Assembly (NCBI RefSeq): GCF_014651035.1
Contig: NZ_BMWC01000007.1
Coordinates: 62,001-126,000, forward strand
Direction of reading: 5' to 3'
DNA: 64,000 nt
Source of the DNA: Streptomyces lomondensis
GTDB lineage: Bacteria; Actinomycetota; Actinomycetes; Streptomycetales; Streptomycetaceae
Position numbers and translations under genes: made by a program. Below, piece after piece: positions 25,304-32,061 of this stretch. The notes under the pieces are model-generated. The model did no database searches. It was not told the origin of the DNA and was given only the letters and a program-made list of their open reading frames with translations. Every line of letters begins with the position of its first letter. The first letter of the stretch is position 1.

Positions 25304-25331
25304 AACCGCGGCGCTTCCTCGCGCCGCGGTT
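25304..25331. terminator. hairpin between convergent ATPase and DUF397 genes
   Basis: AACCGCGGCGC (25304-25314), a TTCCTC loop, and its exact complement GCGCCGCGGTT (25321-25331). It starts 3 bases after the ATPase stop and lies 60 bases beyond the DUF397 stop, so it may serve both genes. Confidence 0.8.
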
Positions 25332-25391
25332 CTACGCGCGTTACAGCGTTATGTACCTATGGGCCCGGATGTGCTCCGGTCCGTCCGGCCG

Positions 25392-25634
25392 TCAGCCGCC
25401 CACCAGGTGGTCGAACTCGCCGTCCTTCACGCCCAACAGCATCGCCTCTATCTCCGCGCGGGTGTAGACCAGCGCGGGGCCGTCGGGGAAGCGTGAGTTG
25501 CGCACGGCCACGTCGCCGCCCGGCAGCCGGGCGAACTCCACGCACGAGCCCTGCGAGTTGCTGTGCCGGCTCTTCTGCCAGGCCACACCGCGCAGCCCGG
25601 CGGCCGCCATCCCGTTGTACACGTCGTGGTCCAC
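25392..25634 (-). CDS. DUF397 family small protein (second module)
   Basis: An 80-residue DUF397 protein: AWQKSRHSNSQGSCVEFARL and VAVRNSRFPDGPALVYTRAE are characteristic. GTG 25634 has GGGGAG 7 bases upstream. Unlike the first module, it is not coupled to its XRE gene: the ATP-binding protein gene lies between them, transcribed toward it. Its own promoter carries copy B of the 27-bp element. It is thought to act with the XRE regulator. Confidence 0.92.
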   Translation of the reverse strand: MDHDVYNGMAAAGLRGVAWQKSRHSNSQGSCVEFARLPGGDVAVRNSRFPDGPALVYTRAEIEAMLLGVKDGEFDHLVGG

Positions 25635-25683
25635 AGGTCGCTCCCCGATGGTGCACTGGCTGGTGTGGCCATTGATGCAGTGG

Positions 25684-25884
25684 TCAACTGACCCGGATCA
25701 TAGCCCTGTTCATGTGCAGATGCATGGGCAGATGCACGTGCACGCGGGGTGGTCCTGCGGTTACAGCTTTGACGACCGCTTTACCGAAGCTCTTGCCTGT
25801 TTGACGGCGCTCCCCCGCCTCCCGTTCCCGGAGACCCGCGAGGAAGTCGGCGGGTTCGGCGGAGGTCGGGTGGAGGCGGAGCAT
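25684..25884 (-). CDS. possible small ORF, 66 codons, upstream of DUF397
   Basis: An open frame with GC-rich third positions in its first half (LRLHPTSAEPADFLAGLRER), weakly preceded by a GAGCGG stretch. Its 3' half crosses the 27-bp element (read as HVHLPMHLH) and the predicted -10, so it cannot share the DUF397 transcript fully. No family is recognised. Listed only because the codon use is gene-like; it may be spurious. Confidence 0.2.
   Translation of the reverse strand: MLRLHPTSAEPADFLAGLREREAGERRQTGKSFGKAVVKAVTAGPPRVHVHLPMHLHMNRAMIRVS
25697..25742 (-). promoter_or_regulatory. DUF397 promoter with 27-bp element, copy B (25716-25742)
   Basis: On the minus strand the element is followed by a 17-base spacer and TATGAT (25702-25697), a near-consensus -10. 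The ATGCAT inside the element falls at the -35 position, so a bound regulator would sit on the promoter. Predicted transcription start near 25690, leaving about 56 bases of leader before the GTG at 25634. Confidence 0.65.
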
Positions 25885-26216
25885 CCGCTCGGGGCGCGGG
25901 CCGGGCGGCTGTGCGGCGGCGAGCCGGGCGGAGGAGCTCCATGCGGAAGCGCACGGGGCCCGGGGAGGCGGTGGCGCGGGCGGTGGGAAATAAGCCGCGC
26001 GGCCGATCCCGGCGTCCTCTCCGGAGCCGGGGCCCGGATCCCCTCATCGCCGGACCCGGGGTCGGCGTACGGCACCGGGTCCGGCCCGCCCGGCGTCCGT
26101 CCCCGACGCTCCGCCGGGTATCCGGGGGTGGCGGCCGGCCGGGCATCCGGCCCGGTCCCGGCGGCCTCTCGGGGCGTCGACAGACGGGCCGCCCCGACCC
26201 GCCGTCACACGGACAT
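25743..26216. other. gene-poor stretch between WhiJ-like module and zinc cluster
   Basis: About 470 bases with no convincing gene on either strand. The frames are open only because of very high GC; translations are low-complexity Pro/Arg/Gly. Nothing else is recognised apart from the terminator that follows. Confidence 0.6.
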
Positions 26217-26249
26217 GAGGTCCCCCACGCGTCAAGCGTGGGGAACCTC
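26217..26249 (-). terminator. hairpin after rpsR
   Basis: Stem GAGGT and CCCCACGC pairing with GCGTGGGG and ACCTC, one internal c/a mismatch, GTCAA loop. It begins 17 bases beyond the rpsR stop and closes the leftward zinc-cluster transcript. Confidence 0.8.
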
Positions 26250-26266
26250 ACCCGGACCGGAGGCGC

Positions 26267-26500
26267 TCAGCGGCTGGCGTACGGCAGCAGCGCCATCTCG
26301 CGGGCGTTCTTGATCGCCCGGGCCAGCTGCCGCTGCTGCTGGGCGGAGACCCGGGTGACGCGGCGGCTGCGGATCTTGCCGCGGTCGGAGATGAACTTCC
26401 GCAGCAGGTCGGTGTCCTTGTAGTCGATGTACGTGATGCCGGCCTGGTCCAGGGGGTTGGGCCGGTTCTTCGCGGGCTTGCGTTCGGGCTTGCGGGGCAT
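26267..26500 (-). CDS. rpsR: ribosomal protein S18, zinc-free paralogue
   Basis: A 77-residue S18: DLLRKFISDRGKIRSRRVTRVSAQQQRQLARAIKNAREMALLPY is the conserved core (shown here as a family match). The N-terminal part (RKPAKNRPNPLDQAG) has no cysteines where zinc-binding S18 carries a CxxC pair, so this is the C-minus form used when zinc is scarce. It is the last gene of the leftward zinc-starvation transcript, 6 bases after the CobW-like gene. Confidence 0.95.
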   Translation of the reverse strand: MPRKPERKPAKNRPNPLDQAGITYIDYKDTDLLRKFISDRGKIRSRRVTRVSAQQQRQLARAIKNAREMALLPYASR

Positions 26501-26506
26501 GTCGGA

Positions 26507-27718
26507 TCAGACCTCCAGGAGGGTGTCGAAGGCGTGCGGCAGCCGCTGCCAGGCCTCGCGCCCGGCGGCGTACTCGGCGTCGGTGAGCAGGCAGGACTCC
26601 AGCAGCCGCTCCAGGCCGTCCCGGTCGAGGCCGGGCGAGGTGAAGACGAGGTGCTGGCAGCGGTCGCCGTGCTCGGGGTGCCAGTCCAGCGCGGCGGCGG
26701 CGCGGCGCACCGGCGGGACCATCTCCCAGGCCGCGTCGGGCAGCGAGGCCAGCCACGGCCCGGCGCTCTCCACGCACAGGGCCCCGCCCGCCGCGTCCCA
26801 GTGGAAGAGCGTGTCGGGCTTGTCGGCGAGCCAGAAGCGGCCCCGGCTGCGGGCGGCCGCGCAGGTCAGGTCCTCCAGGGCGGCGTAGAGCCGCTCCGGG
26901 TGGAAGGGGCGGCGCCGGTTCCAGACCAGGGTGGAGACGCCGTGCGCGTCGGCCTCGGCGGGCAGCAGGGCGCAGGCCGGGTGCTGGGCGGCGGCGGCCG
27001 CCTCGACGTCGAAGCCCGCCAGGGCGGCCAGGGCCAGGGGCGACAGGGGGCGCAGGCGCGGGGCCGGCACGGTCAGGTCGTCGCCGGCCGGGTCCGCCGG
27101 GGCCGCTGGGACCTCGTGCCCGATCGGGACCTGGCGGGCCGTCGGGTGCAGCTGCGCGAGCAGCTCGCGGTCCTCGTCGTCGGCCTCCGGGGACTCGGCG
27201 ACCGCGAGGACGGGGGCGTACTCCAGCTGGCGCGCGAAGGTGTCGGCGACCGTGCGCTGGTCGGTGGCCGCCGCGGCGAGGCCGCCCTCGGCGAGGTCGT
27301 CGCCGTTGCCGAGGTAGGGCAGGATCAGGGCCGGGTCGACGGCGGTGATCACGCCCGTGACGGTGAGCCCGCCGGCCGTGACGACCTCGGCCATGGCCTT
27401 GGGCTCGACGGAGTCCCACAGCTCGACGACGGCGAGCCGGGTGTCGCCGGCTTCCTGGAGCCGTTCCAGCTCCGGCACGAGGTCCTCGCGCAGGGCGCAG
27501 CAGGCGCAGTCGTTGACGAGCGGCGCCTCCCCCGCGTCGAGGACGCCGGAGGCGTTCCTGATGGTCCGTACGACCGTGCCCGCGGCGGCCGTCGCCAGGT
27601 CGTGGTGGAGGACGACACTGCCGGGCACGTCGGCGAGCAGGCGCGCCACGGCCGCCTTGCGGGCGTCGGCGTGCAGCCCGCCGACGATCACGACGGGGAG
27701 CCCAGGAGAGGCAGCCAC
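26507..27718 (-). CDS. CobW/COG0523-like protein with degenerate P-loop
   Basis: A 403-residue protein of the CobW/YciC (COG0523) group, which act as metallochaperone GTPases. The metal-binding CxCC motif is present (NDCACCALREDL, near residue 70), as are ELWDSVEPKAMAEVV and the C-terminal CobW_C domain (SRGRFWLADKPD, LVFTSPGLDRDGLERLL). However the N-terminal P-loop position reads VGGLHADARKAAVARLL instead of GxxGxGKT, so GTP binding looks lost. Position inside a zinc-free ribosomal protein operon points to zinc homeostasis. 4 bases separate it from rpmE. Confidence 0.9.
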   Translation of the reverse strand: MAASPGLPVVIVGGLHADARKAAVARLLADVPGSVVLHHDLATAAAGTVVRTIRNASGVLDAGEAPLVNDCACCALREDLVPELERLQEAGDTRLAVVELWDSVEPKAMAEVVTAGGLTVTGVITAVDPALILPYLGNGDDLAEGGLAAAATDQRTVADTFARQLEYAPVLAVAESPEADDEDRELLAQLHPTARQVPIGHEVPAAPADPAGDDLTVPAPRLRPLSPLALAALAGFDVEAAAAAQHPACALLPAEADAHGVSTLVWNRRRPFHPERLYAALEDLTCAAARSRGRFWLADKPDTLFHWDAAGGALCVESAGPWLASLPDAAWEMVPPVRRAAAALDWHPEHGDRCQHLVFTSPGLDRDGLERLLESCLLTDAEYAAGREAWQRLPHAFDTLLEV

Positions 27719-27722
27719 GGAG

Positions 27723-27971
27723 TCAGCCCTTCTTTCCGTACCGGCGCTCGAAGCGCTCGACGCGGCCGGCGGTGTCCAGGACGCGGGCCGTGCCGGTGTA
27801 GAAGGGGTGGCTCACATCGGAGATCTCGACGTCGACGACCGGGTAGGTGTTGCCGTCCTCCCACTCGATGGTCTTCTCGCTCGTCATGGTCGAGCGGGTG
27901 AGGAAGGCGTAGTTCGCGGCACGGTCGCGGAAGACGACGGGACCGTACTCCGGGTGGATGCCCTTGCGCAT
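27723..27971 (-). CDS. rpmE: ribosomal protein L31 type B, zinc-free
   Basis: An 82-residue type B L31 (RpmE2): MRKGIHPEYGPVVFRD, then EDGNTYPVVDVEISDVSHPFYTGT. It lacks the CxxC of zinc-binding L31. In Bacillus and Streptomyces, such forms replace the zinc form under zinc depletion and release zinc; expression is controlled by Zur. It lies 2 bases after rpmG and 4 bases before the CobW-like gene. Confidence 0.96.
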   Translation of the reverse strand: MRKGIHPEYGPVVFRDRAANYAFLTRSTMTSEKTIEWEDGNTYPVVDVEISDVSHPFYTGTARVLDTAGRVERFERRYGKKG

Positions 27972-27973
27972 GG

Positions 27974-28138
27974 TCAGCGCTCCTCTCGGAAGTCGACGTG
28001 GCGGCCGACGAGCGGATCGAACTTGCGCAGGGTCAGTCGGTCCGGGTCGTTGCGACGGTTCTTGCGGGTCACGTAGGTGTAGCCGGTCCCGGCCGTGGAC
28101 CGGAGCTTGATGACCGGCCGGAGTTCGTTGCGTGCCAT
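27974..28138 (-). CDS. rpmG: ribosomal protein L33, zinc-free
   Basis: A 54-residue L33: ARNELRPVIKLRSTAGTGYTYVTRKNRRNDPDRL is the typical sequence with no cysteines, so it is the C-minus form. ATG 28138 starts at the family's usual residue; an in-frame upstream ATG overlaps the Zur-like box. First gene of the leftward transcript, divergent from rpmB, with the Zur-like box between. Confidence 0.95.
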   Translation of the reverse strand: MARNELRPVIKLRSTAGTGYTYVTRKNRRNDPDRLTLRKFDPLVGRHVDFREER

Positions 28139-28152
28139 GCCGAGTATGCTAC

Positions 28153-28173
28153 TGAAAATGAATCCCATTTACA
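28153..28173. promoter_or_regulatory. Zur-like box between divergent zinc-starvation operons
   Basis: TGAAAATG - AATCC - CATTTACA: a dyad with 8-base arms (TG[A/T]AAATG) and 5-base spacer, the only AT-rich patch in the region. It lies 15 bases from the rpmG start and 29 bases from the rpmB start, well placed to repress both directions. Zur control of this cluster is known in Streptomyces; binding here is inferred from resemblance. Confidence 0.75.
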
Positions 28174-28201
28174 TCTACTGCCAGAGAGGTACGTCACCAC
28201 C

Positions 28202-28438
28202 ATGTCCGCGCACTGCATGCTGACCGGCACCCAGCCCGGCTTCGGCAACCGCATCTCGCACTCCCACCGGCGCACGTCCCGCCGGTTCGCCCCCAACATC
28301 CAGTCCAAGCGCTACTGGCTGCCGAGCGAGGGCCGGTACGTCCGCCTGCGGCTGAGCACCAAGGCGATCAAGACCGTCGACACGATCGGGATCGAGGCGG
28401 CCGTCGCCCGGATCCGCGCCCGGGGAGTGAAGGTCTGA
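28202..28438 (+). CDS. rpmB: ribosomal protein L28, zinc-free type
   Basis: A 78-residue L28: GFGNRISHSHRRTSRRFAPNIQ and RYVRLRLSTKAIKTVDTIG are characteristic. Only one cysteine (SAHCMLTG) remains of the zinc site, so it belongs with the zinc-independent set. ATG 28202 matches the family start. Its TGA overlaps the ATG of rpsN (TGATG). Confidence 0.95.
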   Translation: MSAHCMLTGTQPGFGNRISHSHRRTSRRFAPNIQSKRYWLPSEGRYVRLRLSTKAIKTVDTIGIEAAVARIRARGVKV

Positions 28439-28743
28439 TGGCGAAGAAGAGCAAGATCGCGAAGAACGACAAGCGGCAGGAGGTCGTCGCGCGGTACGCC
28501 GCCCGGCGGGCCGAGCTGAAGGAGATCATCCGGCGACCCTCGTCCACGGAGGCCGAACGGCTCGCCGCGCAGGCGGAGTTGCGCAGGCAGCCGCGTGACG
28601 CGAGCGCCACGCGGGTGCGCAACCGGGACCAGGTGGACGGCCGGCCGCGCGGCTACTTCCGGGCGTTCGGGCTGTCCCGGGTGAGTCTGCGGGAGCAGGC
28701 GCACGCGGGGTATCTGCCGGGTGTGCGGAAGTCGTCCTGGTAA
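28438..28743 (+). CDS. rpsN: ribosomal protein S14, zinc-free type
   Basis: A 101-residue S14 of the long, cysteine-free type: AKKSKIAKNDKRQEVVARYA at the start and RNRDQVDGRPRGYFRAFGLSRVSLREQA with the conserved C-terminal W. The short zinc-binding form carries CxxC motifs that are absent here. Translationally coupled to rpmB and controlled by the same divergent promoter region. Confidence 0.96.
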   Translation: MAKKSKIAKNDKRQEVVARYAARRAELKEIIRRPSSTEAERLAAQAELRRQPRDASATRVRNRDQVDGRPRGYFRAFGLSRVSLREQAHAGYLPGVRKSSW

Positions 28744-28804
28744 GAGGCCGTCCCGGGGGGTCTTGACGGGCCCTGGTAGCTTGCTGCGGTCGTTCCGGCC
28801 ACGG

Positions 28805-28835
28805 GGCCGGCCGGTGCCGTCCGGACCGGCCGGCC
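28805..28835. terminator. GC-rich hairpin after rpsN
   Basis: GGCCGGCCGGT (28805-28815) and its exact complement ACCGGCCGGCC (28825-28835) with a 9-base loop. It lies 61 bases beyond rpsN and 22 bases before the next start. Probable terminator of the rpmB-rpsN transcript, though it has no T run. Confidence 0.6.
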
Positions 28836-28857
28836 GGCTACAGCTTGGGGGCTTGCA

Positions 28858-29400
28858 GTGACTTCGGTGATCTTCTCGCGCCGCTCCGGCGCCGTGCGCG
28901 TCGCGGCGGCGGCCGCGGGGCTGGCGGGCGCGCTCCTGCTCACCGCGTGCAGCGGCGACGGCGGCTCCGGGGGCGACTCGGCGGCCGGCCCCAGCCCCAG
29001 CCCCTCGGCCACGGCGTCGGCCGGAACCGGCGGCTCCGACTCCGGCTCGGATTCCGGTTCCGGGTCCGGTTCCGGCGGGTCGGCCTCCGGCGAACTGGCG
29101 GGCAGCTGGCTCGCGACGACCGACGGCAAGGCCGTGGCGCTGGTGATCACCGGCAAGCAGGCGGCGCTGTTCGGCACCGGCGGGAGCGTGTGCAGCGGCA
29201 CCGCGGGCGAGGAGTCCGGGATGCGGATGATCCGCCTGAAGTGCACGGACGGCTCCAAGGAACGGGCGACCGGCATGGTGGACTCCGTGAACGGGACCAG
29301 CCTGAAGGTCACCTGGGAGGGCGGCCTCGGCACGGAGACGTACACCAAGGCCGAGGGCGGCAAGATGCCGACCGGGCTGCCCACGGCGAGCCTCCGCTAG
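28858..29400 (+). CDS. lipoprotein with Ser/Gly linker
   Basis: A 180-residue lipoprotein: basic N terminus, hydrophobic stretch AAAAAGLAGALLLTAC with a lipobox cysteine near residue 31, then a Ser/Gly/Pro-rich spacer (about 33-77, with GSDSGSDSGSGSGSGG) and a beta-rich C-terminal domain (GSWLATTDGKAVALVITGKQAALF onward) with one cysteine pair. The function is unknown. GTG start at 28858, no clear Shine-Dalgarno sequence. It would be tethered outside the membrane. Confidence 0.85.
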   Translation: MTSVIFSRRSGAVRVAAAAAGLAGALLLTACSGDGGSGGDSAAGPSPSPSATASAGTGGSDSGSDSGSGSGSGGSASGELAGSWLATTDGKAVALVITGKQAALFGTGGSVCSGTAGEESGMRMIRLKCTDGSKERATGMVDSVNGTSLKVTWEGGLGTETYTKAEGGKMPTGLPTASLR

Positions 29401-29596
29401 CAGGGCCTCGACGCGTACGGACGGGCCGCGGAACGCCTTCGGGCGGCGCGGCCCGTCCGGCGTTCGGGGGATTCGCAGGGGGTGCGTGCCCGTGCGGCAG
29501 GCGAGTGCGTGATGATCCAGGGGCCGGATGACCGCCGCCTTCGAGGCGGGTTCGGGCCGAAGCCGCTCACGTTCATCACCACGCCCAGAGGACCCC

Positions 29597-30133
29597 ATGC
29601 GCACCTTGCCCCTCACCCTGGCCGCCGCCCTCGCCGCGAGCCTCCTCCTGACCGCCTGCGACGACGGCAAGACAGGCGCCGACGACGCGAAGAACGCGGA
29701 CCCGGCGAACGGTTCGGCCTGTGCGATCGGCGACCTCGGCGTGGAGGTCGGGGCCGGTGCCGCCCCGGCCGCCGGGGACACCGGCAACGTCACCGTCACG
29801 CTCACCAACAACGGCGCGCAGTGCACCCTGAAGGGCTTCCCCGCCGTCGACCTCGTGGCCGACGGCGGCACGACGTCCGTGTCCCCGGAACAGGGCGCAC
29901 AGGCCCAGCCGCTCACGCTCGTGAAGGGCGGCACCACGTCCTTCACCATCACCTACGTCCGGGGCGAGGCGGGCTCCGCGCAGAGCCTCCCCGTGCGGAA
30001 GGTCTCCTTCACCCTTCCCGGCGCCACCGCGGACGCGCACGAACTGACGTGGTCGTACGGCGAGGTCGCCCGGAAGGACGGGGGCGGCGCGGCGGAGGCC
30101 ACGGTCAGCGGCTTCGAGTCCTCGGGCGACTGA
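29597..30133 (+). CDS. DUF4232 lipoprotein
   Basis: A 178-residue secreted lipoprotein: RTLPLTLAAALAASLLLTAC gives a signal peptide with a lipobox. The mature part is a DUF4232 domain (GNVTVTLTNNGAQCTLKGFPAVDLV, then QPLTLVKGGTTSFTITYV, and VSFTLPGATADAHELTW), a beta-sandwich with two cysteines (SACAIG and CTLKG) likely to form a disulfide. Function unknown. ATG 29597 has AGAGGA upstream and starts directly at the signal peptide. It is convergent with the DUF2786 gene, 7 bases apart. Confidence 0.88.
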   Translation: MRTLPLTLAAALAASLLLTACDDGKTGADDAKNADPANGSACAIGDLGVEVGAGAAPAAGDTGNVTVTLTNNGAQCTLKGFPAVDLVADGGTTSVSPEQGAQAQPLTLVKGGTTSFTITYVRGEAGSAQSLPVRKVSFTLPGATADAHELTWSYGEVARKDGGGAAEATVSGFESSGD

Positions 30134-30140
30134 CGGCAGG

Positions 30141-31256
30141 TCAGCGCAGCGGCGGCCGGTGCGCGACCTGGGCCCGGTCCGCCGCCTGCGCGCCCTCCGT
30201 CCAGCCCGCCGCGTCGCGCACCCCGCGCAGCCGGGTCGTGGTCGTCTCCGGGAACATGCGGTCCAGCCGCCCGGTGACGGCGAGTTCGCGGGAGGCGAGG
30301 ACCGGGAGCAGGTCGTCGGTCACCTGGGTCTCGGCGGCTGCCGCCAGGCGGGTGCCGATGCGGTGGGCGTAGGCGGCGAGGAAGGCCTGCCGGAACGCCT
30401 TGGTGCGCTTGCGGCCCCCGGCGCGCTGGGCCGCCTCCGCCTTCGTCATCGCGGTCGTGGCCTGCACGAGGAGCGAGGTGTAGAGGAGTTCGACGGCGTC
30501 CAGGTCGGTTTCGAAGCCGACGACGGTGGAGAAGCCGAGGGGTTCGTTCCAGACCGCCCGGCAGTGGTTGGCGGTGGCGACGGCGTCCAGCAGCACCGCC
30601 TTGGCCTGCTCGTACGGCGGCTCGACCCCGATCCGGCAGGCCCCAGGCGTCTCGGGCGACGGCGCCCGCGCGGCGAGCAGCGCCTCGTCGACGCTGTGCC
30701 GGGCCATCAGCTCCTGCGCCTTGGCGCTAAGGGCCTCCGCCTCCTCCGGGAAGCCGGTCGCCTCCGCCTTGGCGAGCAGGGCGCGGATGCGGGTGAGCAT
30801 GCGCGACTCGGGCCTCGCCTCGCCGGGCGACTGGTCGAGGGATTCCAGCGCGGGCAGGCGCAGCAGCAGGCGGTACAGCTCCAGTACGGCCGTGGCGTGG
30901 GAGAAGCGGTCGGTGCGGGGCGGGGCGTCGGCGGGCAGCTCCGCGAGCTGAGCGCTCCAGCGGCGGCCGCGGGGACGGTCGTGGGGGGCCTGCGCGCGGA
31001 TCAGCGCCGCCGCGAGGAGCACATGGACGTCGTCCAGCTCGCGCCGCACGATCCGTACGACGTCGGCGGGCTGCCAGCCGCGTCGCCAGGCCGCCGCCAC
31101 GAACTCCTCCCCGCGCCGGGCGAGTTCGGCGTCCGCCGCCGGGTCGGAGGCGAGCAGGGACGCGCCGGTGTCGAGGGCACCGGTGTCGAGGGTCGTCTCG
31201 CCGGTCTCGTACAGGGCTGCCTCGAACGCGCGGTCGACGGTGGTGGACGTACTCAC
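30141..31256 (-). CDS. DUF2786 domain protein
   Basis: A 371-residue cytoplasmic protein. The central part (RMLTRIRALLAKAEATGFPEEAEALSAKAQELMARHSVDE, about 152-191) is the DUF2786 domain signature. The N-terminal region includes a helical segment (AAWRRGWQPADVVRIVRRELDDVHVLLAAA) and the C-terminal half is helix-rich. The function is not known. GTG 31256 is the start; no strong ribosome-binding site is visible. Divergent from the LysE-type exporter with about 115 bases between. Confidence 0.88.
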   Translation of the reverse strand: MSTSTTVDRAFEAALYETGETTLDTGALDTGASLLASDPAADAELARRGEEFVAAAWRRGWQPADVVRIVRRELDDVHVLLAAALIRAQAPHDRPRGRRWSAQLAELPADAPPRTDRFSHATAVLELYRLLLRLPALESLDQSPGEARPESRMLTRIRALLAKAEATGFPEEAEALSAKAQELMARHSVDEALLAARAPSPETPGACRIGVEPPYEQAKAVLLDAVATANHCRAVWNEPLGFSTVVGFETDLDAVELLYTSLLVQATTAMTKAEAAQRAGGRKRTKAFRQAFLAAYAHRIGTRLAAAAETQVTDDLLPVLASRELAVTGRLDRMFPETTTTRLRGVRDAAGWTEGAQAADRAQVAHRPPLR

Positions 31257-31370
31257 GGGGCCGATGGTGCCATGCCGTCACCGCCGGGCCGGCCGGTGCC
31301 CGCGACCTCGTGCGTCTCACTCCCCGGAATTCGGACGTCCGCGCCCGGCGGTGCTTCGAGCATGGCTCGC

Positions 31371-32003
31371 ATGGTGGACATGTCTCTCTACGCGGCGTTC
31401 CTCGTCGCCGCTTTCGCGCTCTGCGTCACGCCTGGCCCCGACATGATGTTCATCGTGGCGATGGGCGGCCGGGGCGGGCCCACCGCCGGGGTGATGGCCG
31501 CGTTCGGGGTGGCGTGCGCGATGCTCGTGCACGCTGTCGCTGCGGCCCTCGGCCTGTCGGCCCTGTTCACGGCGTTGCCGACGCTGTACCACGTACTGCG
31601 CTGGGCGGGCGCGGCCTATCTGCTCTATCTGGCGGTGAAGGCCTTCCGCGACCGGTCGGTGCCGGATGCGGAAGGGGCCGGCGGCACGGGGTCGGGCATG
31701 CGGCGCGCGTTCTGGCAGGGGGCGATCACCAATCTGCTCAACCCCAAGGTGATCCTCTTCAACGTGGCGTTCCTGCCCCAGTTCGTGGACCCGTCGCTCG
31801 GCCCTGTGCAGGGCCAGTTGCTGCTGCTCGGCGTCACGCTCGTGGTGATGGGCTTCCTGTGGGACGGCAGCGTGGGCCTGCTCGCGGGGCGGCTGGCCTC
31901 CTTCCTCAGGCGCAGCGCGCGGGTGAACCGCTGGCTGAACATCGTCTCCGGGACGGTGTTCACGGGGCTGGCGCTGCGGCTGGTGGCGACCTCCCCGAAG
32001 TAG
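31371..32003 (+). CDS. LysE/RhtB family amino acid exporter
   Basis: A 210-residue membrane protein with about six membrane segments. The family motif ALCVTPGPDMMFIVAMGGRGGPTAGV at the first segment, YLLYLAVKAFRD and ITNLLNPKVILFNVAFLPQFVDP are typical of LysE/RhtB exporters of amino acids or homoserine lactones. In-frame ATGs at 31362, 31371 and 31380 are all possible starts; none has a clear Shine-Dalgarno sequence. 58 bases separate it from the Clp_N/HTH gene, whose promoter lies in that gap. Confidence 0.9.
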   Translation: MVDMSLYAAFLVAAFALCVTPGPDMMFIVAMGGRGGPTAGVMAAFGVACAMLVHAVAAALGLSALFTALPTLYHVLRWAGAAYLLYLAVKAFRDRSVPDAEGAGGTGSGMRRAFWQGAITNLLNPKVILFNVAFLPQFVDPSLGPVQGQLLLLGVTLVVMGFLWDGSVGLLAGRLASFLRRSARVNRWLNIVSGTVFTGLALRLVATSPK

Positions 32004-32013
32004 TTTTCGCGGG

Positions 32014-32061
32014 TGTCAACCCGAGGTTGACAGCCTAGGGGGCGCAACCTACGGTTGACAC
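32014..32061 (+). promoter_or_regulatory. leaderless promoter overlaid by two palindromes
   Basis: -35 TTGACA (32027-32032), 17-base spacer, -10 TACGGT (32050-32055), then 6 bases to the ATG at 32062, which would also be the transcription start. Palindrome 1 (32014-32032) is TGTCAACC-cga-GGTTGACA, exact, and covers the -35. Palindrome 2 (32042-32060) is GCGCAACC-tac-GGTTGACA and covers the -10. Centres are 28 bases apart. It is a strong candidate autorepression site. Confidence 0.8.

Noticed and set aside
26044..26251. Small frames in the gap before rpsR
   Set aside because: Low-complexity Arg/Gly/Pro translations, no ribosome-binding site; GC-driven.
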